Source: Acidithiobacillus ferruginosus (lineage in GTDB: Bacteria > Pseudomonadota > Gammaproteobacteria > Acidithiobacillales > Acidithiobacillaceae). From it: a DNA stretch of 8,282 bases. Location: positions 1-8,282 of the forward strand of contig NZ_JABBDR010000045.1 of NCBI RefSeq assembly GCF_018854495.1, in the 5' to 3' direction. Below are positions 1-5,236 of the stretch, one piece after another (the first letter of the stretch is position 1; each line of letters begins with the position of its first letter). Position numbers and translations under genes: made by a program. The notes beneath the pieces were generated by a model. It saw nothing but the letters and a program-made list of their open reading frames with translations. It was not told where the DNA came from and made no database searches.

Positions 1-884
1 AAACCCGCCAGCATAGCGGTGAAATGCTCCACCCCCACCCCCAGCATGGTGGACAGGCCGATGGCCGAATCCATGGAATAACGTCCGCCGACCCAATCCC
101 AGAAACCGAACATGTGTCCGGTATCCATCCCGAAGGCCTCGACGGCTTCCACATTGGTGGATACGGCGACGAAGTGCCGGGCCACGGCCGCCTCGCCCAG
201 GGCCGAGGTAACCCAATGGCGGGCTTGTTGGGCGTTGGTCATGGTCTCCAGGGTGGTGAAGGTTTTGGAAGAGACGATGAACAAGGTTTCGGCGGGGTCC
301 AGATGCGCCGTAACGTCGGTAAAGGTCGCGCCATCCACATTGGCGACAAAACCCAGCTCCATGCCGGGGTGACGATACGCGCGCAGAGCCTTCCAGGCCA
401 TTTCCGGCCCCAGGTAGGAGCCACCAATCCCAATATTGATGATCTTGCGGATGGGCTGACCGGTCGCCCCTCGCCAAGTGCCATCGTGGATGGATCGGGT
501 GAAGGCGGCCATGTGTTCCAGTACCTTATGGACTTCTGGCACCACATCCACCCCCGCCGTGCGCATGACATGGCCTTTGGGTGCGCGCAGAGCCACATGA
601 AAAGCCGCTCGCCCCTCCGTGCGATTGATCCGTTCGCCCGCGAACATCGCCGCGCGGCGTTCTTCCAGGTGCCGCGCCCGCGCCAGGGTGATCAGCAGAC
701 GCAAGGTCTCCGGCTTGATGAGGTGTTTGGAATAATCGAGATAAAGGCCGCAGGCCTCGGCGGAAAAATTCCGAGCGCGTTGCGGGTCGTCCTGAAAGAG
801 CTGACGCAGGGTCACGCCCTCCCAACTTTGCCGATGCTGCTGTAAATCCCGCCAGACAGATGAGGTATTCAAGGGTGCGGACAC
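1..884 (-). CDS. pgi: Glucose-6-phosphate isomerase, N-terminal 294 codons (runs off left edge)
   Basis: This enzyme interconverts glucose 6-phosphate and fructose 6-phosphate in the cytoplasm (glycolysis/gluconeogenesis). The open frame begins at a GTG (884-882), preceded by AAGGAG at 897-892 with a 7-base spacer, and stays open to the window edge. Visible family motifs are [10 protein letters not shown] (about residues 83-92), the sugar-phosphate-binding loop [12 protein letters not shown] (149-160), [14 protein letters not shown] (205-218) and the GPI signature [14 protein letters not shown] (263-276). Family members are about 550 residues, so roughly the first half is present and the catalytic Glu/His/Lys of the C-terminal half are outside the window. 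It is transcribed divergently from the glycosyltransferase gene. The plus-strand frame over the same bases is a shadow. The family assignment is very secure; the GTG start is well supported by the ribosome site. Confidence 0.96.
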   Translation of the reverse strand, partial: MSAPLNTSSVWRDLQQHRQSWEGVTLRQLFQDDPQRARNFSAEACGLYLDYSKHLIKPETLRLLITLARARHLEERRAAMFAGERINRTEGRAAFHVALRAPKGHVMRTAGVDVVPEVHKVLEHMAAFTRSIHDGTWRGATGQPIRKIINIGIGGSYLGPEMAWKALRAYRHPGMELGFVANVDGATFTDVTAHLDPAETLFIVSSKTFTTLETMTNAQQARHWVTSALGEAAVARHFVAVSTNVEAVEAFGMDTGHMFGFWDWVGGRYSMDSAIGLSTMLGVGVEHFTAMLAG

Positions 885-945
885 GAAAAAACTCCTTGCG
901 CAAAACGGGACGGACGCGGAAAGGTACTGACCCAAGAGTAGGCAA

Positions 946-981
946 GGTGCGTCTCCACTGCAAGGGCAGCGGTTTTGCACC
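946..981 (-). promoter_or_regulatory. Stem-loop in the upstream region/leader of pgi
   Basis: On the minus strand an outer GGTGC/GCACC helix (981-977 with 950-946) encloses an inner 7-bp stem CCGCTGC/GCAGTGG (972-966 with 961-955, one G-U pair) closed by a CCTT loop. Four-base internal strands (AAAA and AGAC) lie between the two helices. It ends about 60 bases before the pgi start and is not followed by a T-run, so it is not an intrinsic terminator. It could be a 5'-UTR structure if transcription starts upstream of it. The role is inferred; only the pairing is seen. Confidence 0.3.
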
Positions 982-1167
982 GAAAAAATTTGCAGCATCA
1001 TAGCGTTCAGCAATGGCTTCGTGCCGTATACCGCCTTCGCCTCCGGGCCTGCGCCGACATTTCCCGCCCTGTCCAATTTCACCAGTTTATCTTAATATTC
1101 ATTCTTTATGATTTAATGTGTGAGAAAATTTGGCTACTTGGCCGATCAGCCCGTTTCTGGGCGTTTT

Positions 1168-1195
1168 TTGAAAAACCGGCGGAGCAGCTTATACT
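1168..1195 (+). promoter_or_regulatory. Sigma-70-type promoter for the ArnT-like gene
   Basis: TTGAAA (1168-1173) and TATACT (1190-1195) are separated by 16 bases, each close to the -35 and -10 consensus. This predicts a start near 1202 and a leader of about 125 bases before the ATG at 1327. The -10 sits inside an inverted repeat, AGCAG (1183-1187) with CTGCT (1194-1198), which could be a repressor site or chance. It is the best promoter match in the window. Confidence 0.6.
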
Positions 1196-1326
1196 GCTGG
1201 TCTTTGTTGGTTCGGAACCTCTATTCGCCTTGATTGTTGCCTCCTTACCCGCCGTTTCGCGCGATAGCCCATCCTGGTCTTCCGAGTCGCCGCCTGACGC
1301 CCGTGAAAAACCTCGGGGAGCTGCCC

Positions 1327-3018
1327 ATGTTCTCCCGGAGTAATGCCGTCGGCCGAGCCTTCGGACTCAAGGCATCCGCGGTTTTTTTGCTGGCGCTGCT
1401 GTTTTTCGGCTGGGACGTGGGCAATACCAGCCTGTGGAACATTGATGAGCCCATCTACGCGCAATCCCTGAAAGAACAGATCGCCCAGCACAATCTGGTG
1501 GTACCGACCTTCAACGCACGGCTGATGCCTGACAAGCCGGCGCTGAACTACTGGCTGATGTGGACCGGCGTCAAAATGCTGGGAATGAACTCTTGGGGTT
1601 TACGAATGGGTTCCGCCGTGGTCGGCGCCCTGCTGGTTCTGTATCTAATCATCGGATTGCGGCGTCTGTATGGTGAAAACATCGCGCTGATCAGCGGGCT
1701 GATGACCGCCACGGCACTGCACAGCACCGTGATTTTCCGCAGCGCCACCCCCGATCCGCTGCTGATCCTGACGGTGACGATCGCCCTGCTGAGTTACCTG
1801 CGCGGTTATCTGTTCCCGGACATACGCAGCCGCGAAATCCTCATCGCCTATGCCGCCATGGCCCTCGCCACGCTGGACAAAGGCCCCATTGGATTTCTCT
1901 TGCCCGGCCTGATCATCGTCCTGTTTTTGCTGCTGCGCAGGGAGCTGTCCTTTCTCTGGCGGGAAGGCCGACTGACCTGGGGGGTGCCGATCTTTCTGAT
2001 CATCGCCCTGCCCTGGTATCTTGCCGTCGGCGTCGAAACCCACTGGGCCTGGGATCGCGCTTTCGTCCTCAAGCAGAACATCGGCCGCTTCAGTGACAGC
2101 ATGCAGGGGCACCGTGGGCCTTGGGTCTATTATCTCATCAGCACCTTCCTCGGGATGCTGCCCTGGTCGATTTTTTTACCCCAGGTTTTCCGGGACGTAT
2201 GGCTTTCCCGGAGGCAATTTTTGCGCAGCCATCCGAAAACATTGTTCCTGCTGGTTTGGGCGGCGGCGTGGATCGGCTTTTTCACCCTCTCCGCCACCAA
2301 ACTCCCCAATTACGTCTGGGAAGCCTATCCGCCACTCTTCATTCTGCTGGCCGCCTATTTCGAGAAAGTCCGGGCGGGTGCCACTCGTCCCACGCGCCGG
2401 GGGCTGATCCTGTCGGCTGGAGTGCTGTTCCTGATCGGACTGGCCATGAGTCTTTTTGCGGGCTTGGTCCTACCACTACGCGAACCGCACCTGCCGGACA
2501 TGGTGGAGATCGGCCTGCCTTATCTGCTGGCTGCGGGTATTGCTTGCGCCCTGCTCTGGCGCCGACGCTGGGTACCGGCGTGGGTGACTTTGGGCGTCGG
2601 CGGCATAGCGCTAACCGCCTTGCTGGTCTTTGTCATTACCCCGTCCTTAAATGGGGTGAAGCCCTCCCGGGAGATGGGGCAACGTATTGCCGCCCTGCAA
2701 GGCCCGCAGCCTTATCGTCTGACGTCCTGGCAATGGTTTCAGCCGAGCTTTCTGTTTTATGCCGGACGCGGCGACATGCCCATCCACCATTTGCAGACCC
2801 TGACGGAATTACCGGCGGTACTCGGTCCGGCGCCGCTCTATCTCGTCTGCCCGGAACACGCCGTCGCCGCAGTTCGCGCCGCCGTGCCCACGGCGTACCG
2901 GCAGCAGACCATCCTGCTGCGCTACGAGATCTATAACCACGAAAACATCGCCCTGTTGCGGATCAGCCCGCGCACGAAAGGCCTTGACCACGCCATCGCG
3001 CCTTACTACCATCAATAA
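1327..3018 (+). CDS. ArnT/PMT-family (GT39/GT83-like) integral membrane glycosyltransferase
   Basis: Predicted 563-residue polytopic inner-membrane enzyme that would transfer a sugar from an undecaprenyl-phosphate carrier to lipid A or another periplasmic acceptor. Family marks: N-terminal helix (about 17-28), the Asp-Glu pair in the first periplasmic loop (NIDEPIYAQ, D40-E41), MPDKPALNYWLMW (67-79), a second acidic loop motif RSATPDPLL (138-146), LDKGPIGF (183-190), LPWYLAVGVETHW (228-240), the RGPWVYYL stretch (263-270) and SATKLPNYVWEAYP (322-335). Length matches ArnT (about 550). The start is the ATG at 1327, with GGGGAG just upstream (6-base spacer); the frame extends upstream to an ATG at 1234 lacking such a site. 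No other arn genes (arnBCADEF) are nearby, so the transferred sugar cannot be named: aminoarabinose, another sugar, or a protein acceptor remain possible. The 3' end probably contains the promoter for the fluoride operon. Confidence 0.88.
   Translation: MFSRSNAVGRAFGLKASAVFLLALLFFGWDVGNTSLWNIDEPIYAQSLKEQIAQHNLVVPTFNARLMPDKPALNYWLMWTGVKMLGMNSWGLRMGSAVVGALLVLYLIIGLRRLYGENIALISGLMTATALHSTVIFRSATPDPLLILTVTIALLSYLRGYLFPDIRSREILIAYAAMALATLDKGPIGFLLPGLIIVLFLLLRRELSFLWREGRLTWGVPIFLIIALPWYLAVGVETHWAWDRAFVLKQNIGRFSDSMQGHRGPWVYYLISTFLGMLPWSIFLPQVFRDVWLSRRQFLRSHPKTLFLLVWAAAWIGFFTLSATKLPNYVWEAYPPLFILLAAYFEKVRAGATRPTRRGLILSAGVLFLIGLAMSLFAGLVLPLREPHLPDMVEIGLPYLLAAGIACALLWRRRWVPAWVTLGVGGIALTALLVFVITPSLNGVKPSREMGQRIAALQGPQPYRLTSWQWFQPSFLFYAGRGDMPIHHLQTLTELPAVLGPAPLYLVCPEHAVAAVRAAVPTAYRQQTILLRYEIYNHENIALLRISPRTKGLDHAIAPYYHQ
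2984..3012 (+). promoter_or_regulatory. Promoter for the fluoride-riboswitch operon, inside the 3' end of the ArnT-like gene
   Basis: TTGACC (2984-2989, 5 of 6 to consensus) and TACCAT (3007-3012, 4 of 6) are separated by exactly 17 bases. A start about 7 bases downstream would fall near 3019, just before the first riboswitch helix at about 3025. The good fit between the predicted start and the riboswitch is the main argument. It means the promoter overlaps coding sequence. Confidence 0.55.
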
Positions 3019-3021
3019 AAC

Positions 3022-3076
3022 GTGTGGCGATGGAGTCCGCCCAATAACCGCCTTTATAGGCTAATGACTGCTACTG
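3022..3076 (+). promoter_or_regulatory. Fluoride riboswitch (crcB motif) aptamer
   Basis: The sequence carries the crcB-motif hallmarks in order: GGCGATGG (3026-3033); the CGCC strand (3038-3041), which can pair with GGCG (3026-3029) to form the pseudoknot; an A-rich joint (AATAA, 3043-3047); a short P2 hairpin GCC/GGC (3050-3052 with 3059-3061) with loop TTTATA; then TAATGACT (3062-3069), whose GACT closes P1 with AGTC (3034-3037); and a trailing GCTACTG. This matches the layout of the Thermotoga and Bacillus fluoride aptamers as I recall them. Fluoride riboswitches turn on exporter genes when fluoride binds, and crcB lies 390 bases downstream, which strongly supports the call. P1 is somewhat imperfect (a mismatch after the four core pairs). 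Confidence 0.92.
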
Positions 3077-3078
3077 AT

Positions 3079-3096
3079 CCCGATCGCAAGGTCGGG
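3079..3096 (+). promoter_or_regulatory. Expression-platform hairpin of the fluoride riboswitch
   Basis: CCCGATC (3079-3085) pairs with GGTCGGG (3090-3096), one U-G pair, around a GCAA (GNRA-type) tetraloop, immediately after the aptamer. No T-run follows, so it is not a classical intrinsic terminator. Its 3' strand plus the next bases, GGGCGG (3094-3099), are perfectly complementary to CCGCCC (3037-3042), which contains the aptamer pseudoknot strand. This suggests mutually exclusive folds. Whether the switch acts on transcription or translation cannot be decided by eye. Confidence 0.5.
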
Positions 3097-3130
3097 CGGT
3101 GGGGAGTTGTAAAGCATATAAAGGGGAAGC

Positions 3131-3427
3131 ATGTTCGACCATATCATCCTGCAGTTCTTCCACAAAACCCTGCTGATACCGGAATCCGCGTCCTGGGTGT
3201 TTTTCTGGGCGCCGGTGATGGCTTTTACCGCCATGCTTATCGTGCCGATGCTGATTCCGGTGCTGACCATCTCCTACGATATCTACACTAACCGACGAGG
3301 CGCGGATTCTGGAATATTTCGGACCGCTGCCGGCCTTGCTGGTATAGACTTTTGGCATCTCGAGGCCGGAGTGGTAGCTGTGCTCGCTCAATGCTTATAT
3401 CAGGATATGCTTGCTTGTTATTTTTGA
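3131..3427 (+). CDS. 98-residue membrane ORF resembling a fragment of formate-hydrogenlyase subunit 4/complex I subunit 1 (HyfC/NuoH-like)
   Basis: First ORF behind the fluoride riboswitch, with AAGGGGA (3121-3127) a few bases before the ATG. Residues about 7-46 (LQFFHKTLLIPESASWVFFW and the following hydrophobic stretch ending IPVLT) resemble the loop and transmembrane helix of the HyfC/HycD family, where a Q-P-Y-x-D-L-x-K-L segment is followed by a Pro-Glu-x-Ala-Ser-Trp-like turn and a helix. The rest (47-98) shows no clear family match. HyfC proteins are about 300 residues, so this is either a decayed remnant or a distinct small membrane protein. Family knowledge: formate-hydrogenlyase genes were listed among genes associated with crcB-motif RNAs when that motif was described, which makes the placement meaningful. 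The plus-1 frame just upstream reads VRPYH at about 3138-3152, which could be the missing family segment before a frameshift. Low certainty that it is functional. Confidence 0.42.
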   Translation: MFDHIILQFFHKTLLIPESASWVFFWAPVMAFTAMLIVPMLIPVLTISYDIYTNRRGADSGIFRTAAGLAGIDFWHLEAGVVAVLAQCLYQDMLACYF

Positions 3428-3461
3428 TGGCGTCTTTTACTTGTCATAGGAAGGAGTAGAG

Positions 3462-3839
3462 ATGTTCGCTACTTTCGGCTTTATTGCGCTATTTGCGGTG
3501 CTCGGCGCCTGGGCGCGTTATGGACAGACCCTGCTGGTGCAGGCGGCATTCGGCCGCGGTTTTCCCTGGGCCACCCTGAGCATCAATGTCCTGGGCTGTT
3601 TTATCATGGGTTTTCTGTTTTTTGAGACTTTGGAACGTATTTCCGTGAGCCCGGAATTGCGCACGGGCATACTCACCGGCGGCCTGGGGGCCTACACCAC
3701 TTTTTCGACGTTCTCCCTCGAAACCTTGGTGCTTTTTGAAAATGGCGAGGCCATCAAGGCCCTGCTATATATGTTTACATCGTTATTTCTGTGCGTCGGT
3801 GCCGCTTTTGCCGGGGCCTGGGTTTCCCGCAGTATCTGA
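3462..3839 (+). CDS. crcB: Fluoride-specific ion channel/exporter CrcB (Fluc)
   Basis: A 125-residue, four-helix inner-membrane protein that works as an antiparallel dimer to let fluoride leave the cytoplasm. Family marks: GAWARY (15-20), the conserved Asn in SINVLGCFIMG (40-50, N42), and the hallmark GGLGAYTTFSTFS (73-85) with the Phe/Thr residues that line the fluoride path. Length is normal. AAGGAG (3451-3456) lies 5 bases before the ATG. A single gene of this size implies a dual-topology homodimer. It is separated from the fluoride riboswitch by the 98-codon ORF and is followed after 10 bases by the DUF190 gene, so it is most likely transcribed from the riboswitch promoter. Confidence 0.97.
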   Translation: MFATFGFIALFAVLGAWARYGQTLLVQAAFGRGFPWATLSINVLGCFIMGFLFFETLERISVSPELRTGILTGGLGAYTTFSTFSLETLVLFENGEAIKALLYMFTSLFLCVGAAFAGAWVSRSI

Positions 3840-3849
3840 GAGGTGCATC

Positions 3850-4167
3850 ATGACCACCGTATCCGTAGTACGCGTTTATATTAAGGAAGGCGACAAGCGT
3901 GGCGGCCACAATCTCATGGAGGAGATTTTCCGCATGCTCCACGACCAGTACAAGGTCCGTGGCGTTACCGCCTTTCGCGGCATCGCGGGCTTTGGCAGCA
4001 AAGGACAGGTGCATGCCGACGATATTCTGCGCCTCAATGTGCATTTGCCGCTGGTACTGGAATTTTTTGACGAACCGGAGACCGTGGATGCGGTGATGCC
4101 ACACCTGCGGGAATTGGTGCCACCGGGCCACATTCTGCGCTGGGAAGCCGATTGCAGTTGCGAATGA
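3850..4167 (+). CDS. DUF190 family PII-like protein, partner of CrcB
   Basis: A 105-residue protein of the DUF190 family (PF02641), which has a PII-like ferredoxin fold and is often found next to or fused to crcB. Visible features: opening strand VVRVYIKEGD (6-15), helix LMEEIFRMLHDQ (22-33), the family core GVTAFRGIAGFGSKGQVHADDILRL (about 38-62) and the strand LPLVLEFFDEPETV (66-79). The start is the ATG at 3850; GAGAGG (3838-3843) overlaps the crcB stop, indicating translational coupling. An upstream ATG at 3736 lies inside crcB and is not used. The C-terminus ends CSCE, a Cys-x-Cys tail I do not associate with the family. By analogy with PII proteins it may sense a small molecule and adjust CrcB, but that is inference; the biochemical role is not established. 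Confidence 0.92.
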   Translation: MTTVSVVRVYIKEGDKRGGHNLMEEIFRMLHDQYKVRGVTAFRGIAGFGSKGQVHADDILRLNVHLPLVLEFFDEPETVDAVMPHLRELVPPGHILRWEADCSCE

Positions 4168-4286
4168 AGCATCATTACCGCCCACTCTGTCCTGCGGAAA
4201 TACCCATCGGCGCGATGGCTTGTCCGGCTTGCGAGTGGGATATCAAAGCGTTGGATGTGAATGACGGGCATGGACATGGACAATGA
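4164..4286 (+). CDS. Putative 40-residue Cys/His-rich small protein overlapping both neighbours
   Basis: The ATG shares ATGA (4164-4167) with the stop of the DUF190 gene, a classic coupling arrangement, and the TGA (4284-4286) lies 26 bases inside the next gene. It encodes Cys at residues 9, 20 and 23 (the last two as CPAC, followed by EWD) and His at 3, 4, 36 and 38 with an HGHG tail, a set of ligands suited to binding a metal such as zinc. No transmembrane segment. I recognise no family. It exactly fills the 93-base gap between two tightly spaced genes, which would otherwise be unusually long here. Third-position GC is only about one half, lower than the neighbours, so it may be chance. Confidence 0.4.
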   Translation: MKHHYRPLCPAEIPIGAMACPACEWDIKALDVNDGHGHGQ

Positions 4287-5139
4287 CCAGAAGCTCTGGG
4301 CACGGGCGCAAAACTATGTGCTGAGCCGTCAGTCGGCGGATAGCGGCTTTTGTTTCTACCGGGTCTGGGGCGTGGAAGAGTCCACCGCACCGGACACCTT
4401 TTATGCCGTCGCCATGCTTCGCCTCTGGGGCATGGTCATTCCCCGCAGCGCTGAGCTGATCCCCTGGCTGCAATCCCTGCAGGACGATCAGGGGCGGTAT
4501 TCCAGCCTGACCAATGCCAGTTTTGGCGTGCGCGCCCTGAGTTTGCTAGCCGCGACCCCCCTCTACGATCCGCGCCCTCATTTACTGCATTGGGCGACCC
4601 AGGCCGCAGGCCATAAAAAAGCAGCCAATAGCGAGACACTGCGGGACTGGCAGCGCTGCGTCCAACTGCAACGCATGCTCGCCCCGGATGAGCCCCTGCC
4701 CGAAATCATGCGTAGCGGCGCCGAAGCGATTCTGCACGGCATGGAAGCCGCTGCCGGAGGCTTCGGCAGTCACCCCAACCTGGTCGACAGCGGCATCGCC
4801 TGGGCCTTGCAGCGGCTTCTGGATCAGCCCCATCGCCCGCGGGATCAAGTCTTCCTGCACGCCTGCGAAGATGCCACCCTCGGCCTGCGTCTCAGCCCCG
4901 ATGGCGCCAGCACCCGTCTGGAGGCCATCTTTTGGGGGATACTACAGATGGTGCATCTCCACATCGCGCCACAGTATCCACAGGCCGTCATGGCCTATGT
5001 GCGTGCATGCCAGACAATGAATGGTGGTTTCGGACGTCGCGCTGGCGCCATTGCCACCCTGGAGGGCACTTTTCATGCCGTGATGATTGCAGCGGGCTTA
5101 TCCCGTAACCCGCTGTTACAGACGTTGACGGGAATTTGA
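4261..5139 (+). CDS. Prenyltransferase/terpene-cyclase alpha-toroid fold protein of unknown role
   Basis: About 292 residues made of the repeated helical-hairpin motif of protein prenyltransferase beta subunits and squalene/terpene cyclases. Repeat signs: DSGFCFYRVWGVEESTAPDT then FYAVAMLRLWG (27-57), LQDDQGRYSSLTNASFGVRALSLL (73-96), GGFGSHPNLVDSGIAWALQRLL (166-187) and a final CQTMNGGFGRR followed by LEGTFHAVMIAAGL (250-280). The zinc-binding Asp/Cys/His set of protein prenyltransferases is not evident, so it is probably not a functional farnesyl/geranylgeranyl transferase. No signal peptide or membrane helix is seen, so a soluble protein is likely. ATG codons at 4261, 4270 and 4276 are all possible starts and none has a good ribosome site. 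Start by reinitiation from the overlapping 40-codon ORF is plausible. Substrate unknown. Confidence 0.78.
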   Translation: MTGMDMDNDQKLWARAQNYVLSRQSADSGFCFYRVWGVEESTAPDTFYAVAMLRLWGMVIPRSAELIPWLQSLQDDQGRYSSLTNASFGVRALSLLAATPLYDPRPHLLHWATQAAGHKKAANSETLRDWQRCVQLQRMLAPDEPLPEIMRSGAEAILHGMEAAAGGFGSHPNLVDSGIAWALQRLLDQPHRPRDQVFLHACEDATLGLRLSPDGASTRLEAIFWGILQMVHLHIAPQYPQAVMAYVRACQTMNGGFGRRAGAIATLEGTFHAVMIAAGLSRNPLLQTLTGI

Positions 5140-5162
5140 ACGATCGGTGGATGTTCTACACT
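5136..5162 (+). promoter_or_regulatory. Possible weak promoter upstream of the cyclopropane synthase gene
   Basis: TTGAAC (5136-5141) and TACACT (5157-5162) are 15 bases apart, each 4 of 6 to consensus, overlapping the stop of the preceding gene. The short spacer makes it weak. It would give a leader of about 70 bases. If it is not real, the synthase is read through from the fluoride operon. Confidence 0.25.
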
Positions 5163-5236
5163 TAACGCGGGGGCAGACATTCGCACTGATGAGCGGGCAT
5201 TTCTGCCATTCGGCTTGAAAGGACAGGAGTCTCAAC

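Larger units (their letters stand above)
885..1326. other. Divergent intergenic region between pgi and the ArnT-like gene
   Basis: About 440 bases carry no convincing gene. From the pgi side it holds the pgi ribosome site, a leader stem-loop (946-981), and a TATGAT-like -10 on the minus strand (1002-997) without a recognisable -35. In the middle, 1086-1131 is only about 17% G+C (8 of 46 bases), in sharp contrast to the GC-rich surroundings; this is typical of a promoter/regulator-binding zone. The right part carries the promoter of the ArnT-like gene. A plus-strand frame from 975 to 1343 has no RBS, no family resemblance and crosses the promoter, so it is not called. Confidence 0.7.

Noticed and set aside
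24..845. Plus-strand 273-codon open frame
   Set aside because: It lies antisense to pgi, whose motifs are unmistakable on the minus strand; the product is His/Gly-rich without any family sign.
1149..1169. GCCC-6-GGGC followed by a T-run, terminator-like
   Set aside because: The stem is only 4 bp, and no plus-strand gene ends upstream of it; the T-run is better explained as the start of the -35 region.
975..1343. Plus-strand 122-codon frame in the pgi/ArnT-like gap
   Set aside because: No ribosome site, crosses the AT-rich patch and the promoter, and its end overlaps the leader and start of the next gene.
2121..2936. Plus-strand 271-codon frame inside the ArnT-like gene
   Set aside because: Alternative-frame shadow; the ArnT-family motifs lie in the other frame throughout.
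3094..3122. TATAAA (3117-3122) as a -10 box for the 98-codon ORF
   Set aside because: No -35 at the right distance (GGGCGG region), and it would place the start at the ATG itself, bypassing the riboswitch.
3022..3291. Plus-strand 89-codon frame starting in the riboswitch
   Set aside because: It overlaps the aptamer and has no ribosome site; only its VRPYH segment is kept as a hint of a possible frameshift.
5138..5156. GAAC-11-GTTC inverted repeat before cfa
   Set aside because: A 4-bp arm is too short to stand out in this sequence.
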